DNA of 64,000 bases from Pseudomonas tritici (GCF_014268275.3 NZ_CP077084.1:682001-746000); one strand, 5' to 3'. Positions 38,095-49,122 are shown, counted from the first letter of the stretch. The notes: generated by a model not told the origin, from the letters alone. Numbers and translations: made by a program.

Positions 38095-38123
38095 ATTATC
38101 CGGGTGCCGTGGGGTTCTAGCAA
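38095..38123 (-). promoter_or_regulatory. Sigma70-type promoter of the APE operon
   Basis: Read leftward, TTGCTA (38123-38118) and GATAAT (38100-38095) are separated by exactly 17 bp. Transcription would start near 38088 and leave a GC-rich leader of about 80 bases containing two small hairpins before the apeC-type gene. The rest of the 304-bp divergent gap up to parA shows no obvious operator. Confidence 0.6.
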
Positions 38124-38312
38124 ATATTGGTAAAAAATTGTTCACGGCTGATTACAGTTGGGCGGGAAAGATTTACAGATTGTCCTTCACCGGGCGCTGG
38201 GTTGGGTTGTCGGACCGGTCCTGTTCGTTTGTCGGGGATGGATGAACGAGGTAGCGAACATTCGCTTAAGCCCTCTACACTCGGGCATTCATTGATACAC
38301 GGAGGTTTTTCC

Positions 38313-39083
38313 ATGCGGCGCGTGGTGTTCAATCAAAAAGGCGGCGTTGGCAAGTCCAGCATTGCCTGCAACCTGGCGGCGGTCAGCGCCAGTGAAGGCT
38401 ATCGAACCCTGTTGGTGGACCTCGATGCACAAGCCAACTCAACCCAATACCTCACCGGGCTGACCGGCGACGACATCCCCATGGGTATCGCGGATTTTTT
38501 CAAGCAAACCCTGTCTTCCGGGCCGTTTTCCAAGAAAAACAAAGTCGATATCTACGAAACCCCCTTCGACAACCTGCATGTGATCACCGCCACTGCGGAA
38601 CTGGCAGACCTGCAGCCCAAGCTTGAAGCCAAGCACAAGATCAACAAGCTGCGAAAGCTGTTGGACGAACTGAGCGAAGACTACGACCGGATTTACCTGG
38701 ATACGCCGCCGGCGCTGAATTTTTATGCGGTTTCGGCGCTGATTGCTGCCGATCGCGTGCTGATCCCGTTTGATTGCGACAGCTTCTCCCGTCAGGCACT
38801 GTACGGCCTGCTGGCTGAAATCGAAGAATTGAAGGAAGACCACAACGAAGGCCTGGAAGTGGAAGGTATCGTGGTCAACCAGTTCCAGGCGCGAGCGAGC
38901 TTGCCGCAGCAGATGCTCGATGAGTTGATTGCAGAAGGGTTGCCGGTGCTGCCGGTGTACCTGACCAGCTCCGTGCGCATGCGTGAGTCGCATCAGGAGA
39001 ACAAGCCGCTGATCCATCTGGACCCACGGCATAAGCTGACGCAGCAGTTTGTGGAATTGCATAACCTGCTGGAAAACGCGTGA
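38313..39083 (+). CDS. Orphan ParA-family ATPase
   Basis: A 256-residue ParA/MinD-type ATPase. The deviant Walker A KGGVGKSS is at residues 10-17, with signature Lys at its start, [12 protein letters not shown] and [11 protein letters not shown] (Walker B region). GGAGG seven bases upstream selects ATG 38313 over the longer open frame. No parB or parS-like partner is adjacent, so this is not the oriC-proximal soj/spo0J pair. A similar solitary ParA occupies this place in P. aeruginosa next to the LysR gene (as I recall), which makes this the right-hand border of the inserted island. The cargo is unknown. Confidence 0.88.
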   Translation: MRRVVFNQKGGVGKSSIACNLAAVSASEGYRTLLVDLDAQANSTQYLTGLTGDDIPMGIADFFKQTLSSGPFSKKNKVDIYETPFDNLHVITATAELADLQPKLEAKHKINKLRKLLDELSEDYDRIYLDTPPALNFYAVSALIAADRVLIPFDCDSFSRQALYGLLAEIEELKEDHNEGLEVEGIVVNQFQARASLPQQMLDELIAEGLPVLPVYLTSSVRMRESHQENKPLIHLDPRHKLTQQFVELHNLLENA

Positions 39084-39106
39084 CCTGAAAGACAACACAA
39101 AACCCC

Positions 39107-39196
39107 TGTGGGAGCGGGCTTGCTCGCGAAAGCGGTGGTTCAGTCAGCTAATGCAGCGACTGACACACCGCTTTCGCGAGCAAGCCCGCTCCCACA
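39107..39196. repeat. REPIN, left copy of a near-identical pair
   Basis: A 90-bp palindrome with the TGTGGGAGCGGGCTTGCTCG arm. It is the same length as the copy at 39799 and differs at only two positions, one in each arm, which pair with each other. Confidence 0.92.
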
Positions 39197-39275
39197 TTTG
39201 CATTGCATTCCTGCAGGGGGATTTGGATTTGTCCCACAGAGGCTGTAGGAAGGGTCTGGCAATAGGGGGGGTGCC

Positions 39276-39569
39276 TTGTAACGTTGCCTACAGGTAAGCC
39301 AGAATCGCCCGGCTTGTGCGTCTGGATGGGCGTCTCTAAGGTTCTCGGGCCGCTGAATTCTCAGTGGCCGGGTTTAGTAGCCCAAACAGACGAAAGTATG
39401 TGCACTGCTCCTAAAGCATGGCGTTTTCTCGCCTATCTGATGGTGGCTGTGCGCAGGGCACCTTCGGGTGCGCCGGTTTTTGCTTTCGTTCCCGGTCTAC
39501 TAACCTGCGTACAGCTGCCGCCCTCGTTTAGTAGCGAATAGGTGGTGGCCCTATCAGAGAACGAAAAGC
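39276..39569 (+). other. Structured noncoding leader upstream of the DUF6124-like gene
   Basis: This gap holds no convincing gene but much structure. It contains a GGCC-GCTGA/TCAGT-GGCC hairpin (39348-39369), a GCACC-TTCG-GGTGC hairpin with a cUUCGg tetraloop (39458-39471), and the motif GTTTAGTAG twice on the + strand (39372, 39526) plus its near-inverse CTACTAAC (39497). A weak promoter (TTGTAA at 39276, 18-bp gap, CAGAAT at 39300) could start a leader of about 255 bases. An open frame at 39284-39541 looks accidental. It may be a cis-regulatory RNA or a separate small RNA. Confidence 0.45.
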
Positions 39570-39785
39570 ATGTTATTCACCGTCACCCCCAACCTCCCCA
39601 CCGAAACCCTCGTCCTCAACAGCTACGAAACCTTCTCCTCCGTCCGCACCCTATTACTCAACCTGTCCAACGACCTCAGCGGCGAACACCGTGACGTAGC
39701 CCTGGCCATCCACCAATTGAGCGAACTCGGCGTAATGCTCGTCGGCCAGATGATCGACCGAGAAGCACCCGTGGCCTCAAGGTAA
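39570..39785 (+). CDS. Short DUF6124-like protein
   Basis: A 71-residue acidic-to-neutral protein. It begins MLFTVTPNLP, like the N-terminus of Pseudomonas DUF6124 proteins, and passes directly into the family's C-terminal part (TETLVLNSYETFSSVRTLLLNL, VALAIHQLSELGVMLVGQMID). The usual family length, as I recall it, is about 110-125 residues, so the middle part seems missing. The function is unknown. It lies behind a long structured leader and is bracketed by two near-identical REPINs. Confidence 0.65.
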   Translation: MLFTVTPNLPTETLVLNSYETFSSVRTLLLNLSNDLSGEHRDVALAIHQLSELGVMLVGQMIDREAPVASR

Positions 39786-39798
39786 AACGCGATCCAAA

Positions 39799-39888
39799 TG
39801 TGGGAGCGGGCTTGCTCGCGAAGGCGGTGGTTCAGTCAGCTAATGCAGCGACTGACACACCGCCTTCGCGAGCAAGCCCGCTCCCACA
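39799..39888. repeat. REPIN, right copy of a near-identical pair
   Basis: A 90-bp element 692 bp from its twin at 39107, in the same orientation. The two differences (CGAAAGCGG versus CGAAGGCGG in one arm and CCGCTTTCG versus CCGCCTTCG in the other) keep the hairpin paired. Confidence 0.92.
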
Positions 39889-39915
39889 TTGGCCGGTGAT
39901 GTTTTGACGATTTGG

Positions 39916-40350
39916 TTATACCCCCTGGCTACGCAACCAACTCATCAACTGCGGCAACGGAAACGCCCCGCTCTGACGCGCCACTTCGCGGCCATTCTTG
40001 AACAGAATCAGGCTGGGAATCGAACGAATCCCCAACTGCGCCGACAACTGCTGATTGGCCTCGCTGTCGAGCTTGGCCAACCGGCACTTGCCCTCCAACT
40101 GCCCAGCCGCTTGCTCAAACACCGGCGCGAACGACTTGCACGGCCCGCACCAGTCGGCCCACACATCCACCAGTAACGGCAGGTCGCCCTTGATCTGGCT
40201 GGCGTAGTCGCCCTGCTTCAGCTCGAAAGGCTTGCTCAACAACACCGGCTGCTTGCAACGCCCGCATTTGGGCGCGTCACTCAGGCGTTCGCCGGGGATG
40301 CGGTTGAGGCCGTTGCAATGTGGGCAGGGGATTACAAGCGATTCGGACAT
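39916..40350 (-). CDS. trxC: Thioredoxin 2
   Basis: A 144-residue cytosolic thioredoxin with the N-terminal zinc ribbon of TrxC (Cys9, Cys12, Cys29, Cys32 in CPHC and CGRC) and the active site WCGPC at 67-71. Thioredoxin 2 reduces protein disulfides and is often induced by oxidative stress. The cis-proline region (SIPSLILFKNG) is intact. Monocistronic, between a REPIN and a 134-bp repeat. Confidence 0.95.
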   Translation of the reverse strand: MSESLVIPCPHCNGLNRIPGERLSDAPKCGRCKQPVLLSKPFELKQGDYASQIKGDLPLLVDVWADWCGPCKSFAPVFEQAAGQLEGKCRLAKLDSEANQQLSAQLGIRSIPSLILFKNGREVARQSGAFPLPQLMSWLRSQGV

Positions 40351-40424
40351 CAGGGGCTCCTAGGGTGTGGCCAATGGGTTCAATCTGGAGCCGGCGCTGA
40401 CGTTTATCAAGGTAAGCGCAGGCC

Positions 40425-40558
40425 TGTAGTGAGCGGGCTTGCCCCGCGCTGGGCTGCGAAGCAGCCCTAAACCCAAGCACCGCGATCTTCATGAAACACC
40501 GTGGCAGCTCTATTGGGGCGGCTTCGCCACCCAGCGCGGGACAAGCCCGCTCACTACA
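40425..40558. repeat. 134-bp inverted-repeat element (second REP-like family)
   Basis: The ends read TGTAGTGAGCGGGCTTG and the reverse complement CAAGCCCGCTCACTACA. Each arm contains an inner GC hairpin (for example GGGCTGC-GAA-GCAGCCC). Exactly the same length as the element at 63018, with a different middle. It lies between trxC and the 3' end of selO. Confidence 0.85.
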
Positions 40559-40562
40559 GTGC

Positions 40563-42074
<1,512 letters not shown>

Positions 42075-45000
42075 TTAGTCGAGTTTGCTCGGCGGAGGCT
42101 CCGGCGCATCTTCGACTTTGGCGGCTGGCGGCTCGGGGGTGTCCTGCTCAGGGGCCGGCCCGACGATGGTCTTGCGCTCGTCTTCGACCGGCACCAGCTT
42201 GTACTCCTGGCCGTGCATGTTCTTGAGGTACACCTCCATCTGCCGGAACGAGATGTTGATGTGCTGCTTCTTGAACTCACGGTTGATGTAGCGGTTGACC
42301 TCATCCAGCACGGGGTTGCGGTCGCCCAGGTCGCGCACGTGCATGCGCAGCTCGTGGTCGAGGGTGCTTTCGCCGAAGTTGAGGAAGTACACCAGCGGTT
42401 CCGGTTCCTTCAACACGCGTGGGTTTTCCCTGGCAGCCTTGAGCAACAATTCCTTCACCAGGTCCAGATCGGAGCCGTAGTCCACGCCCAGCTTCAGGGT
42501 GACCCGGGTGATGGTATCGGTCAGCGACCAGTTGATCAGTTGCCCGGTAATGAAGGTTTTGTTCGGGACAATGATGTCCTTGCGGTCAAAGTCGGTGATC
42601 GTCGTGGCGCGGATGCGGATCTTGCTCACCGTGCCCGACAGGTTGCCGATGGTGATGGTGTCACCGATGCGCACCGGGCGTTCGAACAGGATCATGATGC
42701 CGGAGATAAAGTTGGCGAAGATCTCCTGCATACCAAAGCCCAACCCCACCGACAGCGCCGCCACCAGCCATTGCAACTTGTCCCAGCTCACGCCGAGGGT
42801 GGAGAGGGTGGAGACAAAACCGATGCCGGCAATCACATACGACAACAGCGTGGTCGTCGCGTAGGCGCTGCCCTGGGCCAGCTCCAATTTGGACAGCACC
42901 AGCACCTCGAGCAAACCGGGCAGGTTGCGCGCCAGTGCGAAGGTAATGCCGATGATGATCAACGCGCCGAGGAAATCGCCGATGCTGATCGGCACCATGC
43001 TGATATTCGCTCCGGTGCCGCTGGTGTATTCGTACAGGGTGACGTTGTCCAGGTAGGAAAATACCGAGATCAGGTCCGACCACACCCAGTACAGCGCCGC
43101 GATGAAGCCGCCGAGCAAGGCCAGGCGGATCAGGCGCATCGACTGCTCGTTAACCTGCTCGATGTCCAGGGTCGGCTCTTCGATCACCGCTTCGCCATCA
43201 CCGGCTTCCTTGGCGGCCTGGCGTTTAGCCAGTGCCCGCGCATAGGCCAGTCGCCGTGCCGCAACACCCAGGCCGCGTACAAAGGTGGCTTCGATCACCA
43301 GCCAGAACATCAGCAGGTACAGGGTGTTGATCAGGCGGTCGCTGAGCTTGAGCGCGGTGTAGTAATAGCCAAAGCACACGGCGATAAACAGGGCGACGGG
43401 CAGGGCGGTAAACAGCAGGCCGATCGCCTTGCGAAACAGTGAGGCTTTTTCATGGGTTGGGCTGTTGAGCAGCAGGCGACCCAGCAACCAGGCCATCAGC
43501 GCGTAGCACGTGAGCACCACGCCAATGCCCAGCACATCGTCCGCCAGCGCCGCCGGCTGGTGCTCGGCGATCGCCACAACGGCCACCAGCGCCAGCACCA
43601 CCAGCCCGAGCTTGCGTATCCAGCCTTGCAGGAATTCGACCTGGGGTTTTTCCCAGCGGAAGTGCAATTCCGCCACGCCACCCGGCGCCAGGATGCGATA
43701 AGCGGTGTAGAACACCAGCCAGGCCTGGGCGATTTGCAGCAACGCAGCGCCGAGGTTGGCGTTCTGCCCACGGGCGTCGATTTGCAGTGCATAGCCGCAC
43801 AGCGCCAGGCCCAGTGCTACCGGCATCGCCAGCAGGATGTTGATCAGGATGGCCTGCGGCGTGTGCCACTGGCTGTCGCGTTTGAAGTGGCCGATATCCA
43901 GGTGGACCTTGCTCAGGCGCTGATACAGGGCTTTACGTCGCCACAGCAGGGCACCGATCACCAGCAGCAGCGGCAGGAACAGCAGCGGGCGCTGGGTCAG
44001 GCCGTCATAAAGTTCGCTGACGCTGGAGGCCCACGGCAGTGTGGCAACTTGCTTGCTCAGGTGCGCCGGGACCGTTTCCAGCCACTCGGTGTCCAGCGGC
44101 TTGTTGCTGGGGATCCAGAACATCTGCTCATCCAACGTCGCCCGCAGGGTGGTGGCGGTGCTGAGCAGTTGTTTCTGGTTCAGTTGCAACGTGATGGATT
44201 CATTCAGCAGCGAGCTCAGCTCTCGGCTCAGGCGCTCCAGCAGGTCGCTGCGGGTGATGGCCAGTTCCAGCAACGTGCGGCGCAGTTGCGGGGTGACATC
44301 CTCCGGCGCCTGGTTGGCCAGCAAGTTATCCACATAGGCGCTGGGCGAACTGATCAGCTCGCGCTGCTGGTTGACCTCAAATTGGTACAGGCGAATGTTG
44401 GCGATGTCGTCTGCCAGGTCGCGGTCTACCGTCAGGCGCGGCAGCGCCTGTTTCTGTTTGTAGAGGATCTTGGACAGCAGCAGGCTGCCCTTGAGCACGT
44501 TGATCTGCTCGTCCAGGGCCGAGTCGCTCTGGCTCACGGTGTCCAGCTGCTGCTTGGTTTGCAGGTTTTTCTGGGTCAGGTCGTTGAGGCGGTCAGTGCT
44601 TTTAAGCAGGTAGTCGGAGAGCTTGAGGTTGGCCGCGCTTTCCGTGGCCAGCAGGCTGCTGCCGCCAGCTTTTTGCGCTTCGATGGACTGCTGGGTGACG
44701 GTCTGCTGGGATTGGGCCAGGCGCTTCTGGTTGATCAGGGTTTGCAGGTCCTGGATTTCTTGCTCCAGGCGCGCGGTTTTTTCCTGAATCAGGTCGTGCT
44801 GGCTGTTGCCCAGGTCTTGCAGTTGGCTGTTGCCCGCCAGTTCCTGGCGGCGCAAGGGGATCAGGGCGTTCAGGGCGGCCAGTTCGGCGTTGAGCTGGTT
44901 GCGCTGGTCGGCATTGAGGGTTTTGCCGTTGTCTTTGCCAGCCTTGAGGATCGAATTGATCTGCAGGATGCGCGTCTGGCTGCTGCTGATTTCGGTCTGG

Positions 45001-45458
45001 GCGCGCTCGGGCCGGGTCTGTGCGGCGATGGACAGGCTGTTGGCGTCGGCCAGTTCTTTTTGCAGGTCGCCCTGCTGGGTGCTGCGCTGCACTAATAGTT
45101 GCTCAAGCTGCGGCACAGGCAGGGTGGCGTAGCGTTGGGCCACCGGGATGACTTTGGTGGCCTTGAGCCGGGTCAGCTCGCGCTGGTTCTCGGTGGTCTG
45201 GCGCGGGGCGTCTTCCAGTTGGCGCTTCAGGTCGACGAGGCGCTGCTCATAGTCCTGCTTGTTGCCCAGGTACGTCAGGGTCTGTTGCAGGATCGCCTGC
45301 AACGCCTTCATGTCGGCGTCGGGCAGCTTACGGTCGGGCAGCTTGTCCAGGGTTTGCTGGATGGCGTCGGCGTTGGGCGGGTCGGCCGCGTGGACGGTGC
45401 CGACACAGAGGGTCAAGCCCAGCAGGGCAGTGGCGAGAAATGTGCGCAGAGTTGGCAT
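42075..45458 (-). CDS. mscK: MscK/KefA-type mechanosensitive channel
   Basis: A 1127-residue inner-membrane channel. A signal peptide (TFLATALLGLTLCVGTVHAAD) is followed by a long Gln/Leu-rich periplasmic coiled-coil region to about residue 480, then about eleven transmembrane helices, and the MscS core near 870-1080 (SVGLGFGMQEIFANFISGIMILFERPVRIGD, the Gly/Ala-rich pore helix plus beta domain). The C-terminal tail is rich in Pro and Glu. ATG 45458 is chosen over the longer frame because the signal peptide starts there. Such channels release solutes on osmotic downshift; the K+/H+ antiporter gene lies immediately upstream. Confidence 0.92.
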   Translation of the reverse strand: MPTLRTFLATALLGLTLCVGTVHAADPPNADAIQQTLDKLPDRKLPDADMKALQAILQQTLTYLGNKQDYEQRLVDLKRQLEDAPRQTTENQRELTRLKATKVIPVAQRYATLPVPQLEQLLVQRSTQQGDLQKELADANSLSIAAQTRPERAQTEISSSQTRILQINSILKAGKDNGKTLNADQRNQLNAELAALNALIPLRRQELAGNSQLQDLGNSQHDLIQEKTARLEQEIQDLQTLINQKRLAQSQQTVTQQSIEAQKAGGSSLLATESAANLKLSDYLLKSTDRLNDLTQKNLQTKQQLDTVSQSDSALDEQINVLKGSLLLSKILYKQKQALPRLTVDRDLADDIANIRLYQFEVNQQRELISSPSAYVDNLLANQAPEDVTPQLRRTLLELAITRSDLLERLSRELSSLLNESITLQLNQKQLLSTATTLRATLDEQMFWIPSNKPLDTEWLETVPAHLSKQVATLPWASSVSELYDGLTQRPLLFLPLLLVIGALLWRRKALYQRLSKVHLDIGHFKRDSQWHTPQAILINILLAMPVALGLALCGYALQIDARGQNANLGAALLQIAQAWLVFYTAYRILAPGGVAELHFRWEKPQVEFLQGWIRKLGLVVLALVAVVAIAEHQPAALADDVLGIGVVLTCYALMAWLLGRLLLNSPTHEKASLFRKAIGLLFTALPVALFIAVCFGYYYTALKLSDRLINTLYLLMFWLVIEATFVRGLGVAARRLAYARALAKRQAAKEAGDGEAVIEEPTLDIEQVNEQSMRLIRLALLGGFIAALYWVWSDLISVFSYLDNVTLYEYTSGTGANISMVPISIGDFLGALIIIGITFALARNLPGLLEVLVLSKLELAQGSAYATTTLLSYVIAGIGFVSTLSTLGVSWDKLQWLVAALSVGLGFGMQEIFANFISGIMILFERPVRIGDTITIGNLSGTVSKIRIRATTITDFDRKDIIVPNKTFITGQLINWSLTDTITRVTLKLGVDYGSDLDLVKELLLKAARENPRVLKEPEPLVYFLNFGESTLDHELRMHVRDLGDRNPVLDEVNRYINREFKKQHINISFRQMEVYLKNMHGQEYKLVPVEDERKTIVGPAPEQDTPEPPAAKVEDAPEPPPSKLD

Positions 45459-45510
45459 AGAGACCGGTCGAGCAAAATGAAAAAAAGGGGGCGAACTGTC
45501 GCCCCGCAGT

Positions 45511-47253
45511 TTAGAGGAAGAGTCCGGGGCCCGGGCGACTTCCTTCGGGGAATCTGACGCCCACTTTGCCAATCTTGTTCCCGTCCATGACCGCGACGGT
45601 CCAGATGGTGTTGTTCCACTCCACCTGGTCGCCTACGACTGGCGCACCGCCGACTTTCTGGGTGATGAAGCGGCTCAGCGGCATGTCCGGGTCAATGCCC
45701 TCCAGCTTCAAGCCGTACAGGGCGGAAACCGCGCCCAGCTGGGCGTCGCCTTCCAGTACGAAGTCGCCGAAGAAGCGCAAATCCAAACCGCGTTGCGGTG
45801 CCTGGCTGAACAGTTTGCCCAGGGCTGGCAGGTTGTGTTCGTGACCGATCACGCAGAGCAAATCATCCACCTCCAGCACCGTACTACCCGACGGATGGAG
45901 CAGTTGCTGGCCACGGAACAACGCCGCGATCCGCGTACCTTCGGGCATTTTCAGCTCACGCAGGGCGGCGCCGATGCACCATTTTTCTGCGCCCAGGCGG
46001 TAGACGAACAGCTCCCACTCGCTGGTGACATGCACTTCCAGGGCCGCACGGGAGATCGGCGCCGGGTCCGGCGGTACGGTGACTTTGAGCAGCTTGGCCA
46101 CCCACGGCAGGCTCGTGCCCTGCACCAGCAGCGAGACCAGCACGATAAAGAACGCCAGGTTGAAGTACAGCTGTGCATGGGGCAGGCCGGCCATCAGCGG
46201 GAACACCGCCAGAATGATCGGGACCGCGCCGCGCAGGCCGACCCAGGCGATAAAGGCTTTTTCGCGGCCATGAAACGCCTTGAACGGCAGCAAGCCGACC
46301 ATCACCGACAGCGGCCGAGCAAACAGGATCATCCACAGTGCCAGGCCCAACGCCGGCAGGGCAATGGGCAGCAAATCATGGGGCGTGACCAACAGGCCCA
46401 GCACCAAGAACATGCCGATCTGCGCCAGCCACGCCATGCCGTCGAGCATATGCAAAATGCCATGACGGCTACGCACCGGGCGGTTGCCGATCACCAGGCC
46501 GCACAGGTACACGGCGAGGAAGCCGCTGCCATGCAGGGCGTTGGTCAGGGCGAAGACGAACAGGCCGCCGGCAATCACCAAAATCGGGTACAGGCCGTTG
46601 GCCAGGTTGATCCGGTTGACCATCTGCAGCATCAGCCAGCCGCCGCCCAGGCCGACGATACCGCCGATGCCGAACTCGCGGAGCAGGTGAGTGAGCAGGC
46701 TCCAGTGCAGGCCGGTCTGGCCACTGGCAATCATGTCGATCAACGTGACCGTGAGGAACACGGCCATCGGGTCGTTGCTGCCGGATTCAATTTCCAGGCT
46801 GGCGGTCACCCGTTCGTTCAGGCCCTTGCCGCCGAGCAGCGAAAACACCGCGGCGGCGTCCGTCGAACCGACGATGGCGCCAATCAACAGGCCCTGGATG
46901 ATATTGAGGTCAAACAGCCAGGCCGCAGCCATACCGGTGAGGCCGGTGGTAATCAACACCCCCACCGTGGCCAGCGACAAGGCCGGCCAGAGTGCCACGC
47001 GGAAACTCGCGACCCGGGTGCGCAAACCGCCGTCGAGCAGGATTACGGCCAGGGCGAGGTTGCCCACCAGGTAGGCGGTCGGGTAGTTATCGAAGATGAT
47101 GCCGCCGCCATCCACGCCGGCGACCATGCCCACGGCCAGGATGATCACCAGGATCGGAATACCCAGGCGGGACGAAAGAGAACTCACCAGAATGCTCGCA
47201 CTCACCAGCAACGCGCCGATCAAGAACAGGCTGTTGATGGTCGTCGCATTCAA
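45511..47253 (-). CDS. nhaP2: K(+)/H(+) antiporter NhaP2 (CvrA)
   Basis: A 580-residue CPA1 antiporter. About twelve helices occupy residues 1-385, including [22 protein letters not shown] and [12 protein letters not shown] with the transport-site Asp. They are followed by a TrkA_C regulatory domain (about 405-485) and a C-terminal CorC_HlyC-like domain (GVRFPEGS near the end). TTG 47253 ([15 protein letters not shown]) is chosen: GGAG lies seven bases upstream and the resulting length equals the P. aeruginosa protein. It exports K+ in exchange for protons and sits 52 bases upstream of the MscK-type channel gene. Confidence 0.93.
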   Translation of the reverse strand: MNATTINSLFLIGALLVSASILVSSLSSRLGIPILVIILAVGMVAGVDGGGIIFDNYPTAYLVGNLALAVILLDGGLRTRVASFRVALWPALSLATVGVLITTGLTGMAAAWLFDLNIIQGLLIGAIVGSTDAAAVFSLLGGKGLNERVTASLEIESGSNDPMAVFLTVTLIDMIASGQTGLHWSLLTHLLREFGIGGIVGLGGGWLMLQMVNRINLANGLYPILVIAGGLFVFALTNALHGSGFLAVYLCGLVIGNRPVRSRHGILHMLDGMAWLAQIGMFLVLGLLVTPHDLLPIALPALGLALWMILFARPLSVMVGLLPFKAFHGREKAFIAWVGLRGAVPIILAVFPLMAGLPHAQLYFNLAFFIVLVSLLVQGTSLPWVAKLLKVTVPPDPAPISRAALEVHVTSEWELFVYRLGAEKWCIGAALRELKMPEGTRIAALFRGQQLLHPSGSTVLEVDDLLCVIGHEHNLPALGKLFSQAPQRGLDLRFFGDFVLEGDAQLGAVSALYGLKLEGIDPDMPLSRFITQKVGGAPVVGDQVEWNNTIWTVAVMDGNKIGKVGVRFPEGSRPGPGLFL

Positions 47254-47377
47254 AGGCAGTACTCCATGAGCAAACAAGACAGGGCGCAAACTGACCATGC
47301 AGTCTGCGTGCCAGCGATTCTAACCTGTTGAATTGCTGCGCTGTCAAAAAGGTTTTTCTGATTTGCGCAAAGCCAAA

Positions 47378-47467
47378 TGTGGGAGCTGGCTTGCCTGCGA
47401 TGGCGGCGTGTCAGGCGCTAGAGGCGCTGGCTGACACATTGCTATCGCAGGCAGGCCAGCTCCCACA
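47378..47467. repeat. REPIN between NhaP2 and chemoreceptor genes
   Basis: A 90-bp palindrome of the GGAGCTGGCTTGCCTG subtype between the chemoreceptor stop and the nhaP2 start, on the upstream side of nhaP2. The two arms differ by one base (GGCAGG versus GGCAAG type). Confidence 0.9.
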
Positions 47468-47496
47468 GGGATAGGCGTCGTCAGGCGAATCTTATT

Positions 47497-49122
47497 TCAG
47501 AGACGGAACCGCCCCACCATCCCGTTCAAATCCACCGCCAACCGTGACAGCTCACTGCTCGCCGCACTGGTCTGGCTGGCGCCGGTCGCTGATTGCACCG
47601 ACAGGTCGCGGATGTTCACCAGGTTGCGGTCCACTTCACGCGCCACTTGCGCCTGTTCTTCCGCCGCGCTGGCGATCACCAGGTTGCGTTCGTTGATCTC
47701 GATGATCGCGGTATTGATGGTATCCAGCGACATCCCCGCGCCTTTGGCGATGTTCAGCGTCGACTCAGCGCGTTCGGTGCTGTTGCGCATCGAATCCACC
47801 GCATGCTCTGTACCCGCCTGGATACTTCCGATCATCCGCTCGATTTCGCTGGTCGACTGCTGGGTACGATGGGCGAGTGCGCGTACTTCGTCGGCAACCA
47901 CCGCAAAGCCTCGTCCGGCTTCACCGGCGCGCGCCGCTTCAATCGCGGCGTTAAGGGCCAGCAGGTTGGTCTGGTCGGCCAGGCCGCGAATCACGTCGAG
48001 CACCTTGCCGATATCGCGCGACTCATTGGCCAGGTCGCCGATCAGCGTGGCGGTGGCCTGTACGTCGCCGCTCATGCGTTCGATGGCGCTGACGGTTTCC
48101 TGCACCAAGTCACGGCCATCACCGGCGGAGGTGGTGGCGTTGCGCGAAGCTTCGGAGGTGCTCACCGCATTGCGTGCGACTTCTTCGACAGCGCTGGTCA
48201 TCTCATTCACCGCAGTGGCGGCTTGTTCGATTTCGTTGTTTTGCTGGGTCAGGCCACGGGCGCTTTCGTCGGTGACCGCGTTCAGCTCTTCGGCAGCTGA
48301 CGCGAGCTGGGTAGCGGAACCGGCGATGCGTTGCAGGGTGTCGCGCAGCTTGTCCTGCATCTTGGCCATGGCGGCCAGCAGGCGCCCGGCTTCGTCGTTG
48401 CCGTCGACTTTGATCGGGCGAGTCAGGTTGCCTTCGGCCACTTCTTCCGCCGCTTCCAGTGCCTGGGAAATGGGCAGGGTGATGCTGCGGGTCAGCAGCC
48501 AGGCGAACAGGAGGGTCAGCAGCGTGGCGATCACCAAGAGGCTCACCACCATGTTGAAGGCCATTGTGTATTGGTCTTCCGCCTCCTTGTTAGTCGCCAG
48601 GGCCATCTTGTTATTGATGTCCAGCAGGCGCGTGAGCACGGCGTTGACCTGTTCGGAGTTGCTCAGCAATTCGTTATTGAGCAGGCTGCGCAGCTCTTCC
48701 ACCTGATTGGCCCGCGACAGGCTCTTCATGCGTTCTTCAATCTGATGGTACTGGCCAAGCAAGCGCACGTAGTCGTCGTAGGCCGTACGCTCTTCGCTGC
48801 TCTCGATCAGTTTTTCGTAGATGCCCTGGGCCGTGCGAATCTGCTGATTACGCACTTCAAAGGCTTCCAGCGTCTTTTGCTGAACCTCCGGCTCACGGTT
48901 AGTCAGCAAGCGGTACGACAGCACCCGTAGGCGCAACGTCAGTTGGGTGAACTCATCGAGGGCGCGAATGCTCGGCACGCTGGCCAGGGTGATGTCTTCG
49001 GTAGCGGCTCGTATCTTGCTCATCTGGTTCAGGGCGAACACGCCAAGAAACAACATCAACGCGCCGATAAACGCGAAGCCGAGGAAGGCCCTCGGAGCGA
49101 TATTCATATTACGAAGCGACAT
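47497..49122 (-). CDS. Methyl-accepting chemotaxis protein
   Basis: A 541-residue chemoreceptor. TM1 spans about 11-31, a periplasmic four-helix-bundle sensor about 32-188, TM2 about 189-211, HAMP about 212-265, and the signalling domain follows with the hairpin tip [41 protein letters not shown]. Methylation-region glutamines and glutamates flank it. There is no C-terminal CheR-binding pentapeptide; it ends NGMVGRFRL. The ligand is unknown; four-helix-bundle sensors often detect organic acids or amino acids. Monocistronic. Confidence 0.95.
   Translation of the reverse strand: MSLRNMNIAPRAFLGFAFIGALMLFLGVFALNQMSKIRAATEDITLASVPSIRALDEFTQLTLRLRVLSYRLLTNREPEVQQKTLEAFEVRNQQIRTAQGIYEKLIESSEERTAYDDYVRLLGQYHQIEERMKSLSRANQVEELRSLLNNELLSNSEQVNAVLTRLLDINNKMALATNKEAEDQYTMAFNMVVSLLVIATLLTLLFAWLLTRSITLPISQALEAAEEVAEGNLTRPIKVDGNDEAGRLLAAMAKMQDKLRDTLQRIAGSATQLASAAEELNAVTDESARGLTQQNNEIEQAATAVNEMTSAVEEVARNAVSTSEASRNATTSAGDGRDLVQETVSAIERMSGDVQATATLIGDLANESRDIGKVLDVIRGLADQTNLLALNAAIEAARAGEAGRGFAVVADEVRALAHRTQQSTSEIERMIGSIQAGTEHAVDSMRNSTERAESTLNIAKGAGMSLDTINTAIIEINERNLVIASAAEEQAQVAREVDRNLVNIRDLSVQSATGASQTSAASSELSRLAVDLNGMVGRFRL

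Noticed and set aside
39284..39541. An 85-codon frame upstream of the DUF6124-like gene
   Set aside because: It runs through hairpins and repeated motifs with no ribosome-binding site; composition is unlike neighbouring genes.
43452..45095. A 547-codon open frame antisense to the MscK-type channel gene
   Set aside because: Gln-, Val- and Leu-rich mirror of a coiled-coil region; no ribosome-binding site or domain.
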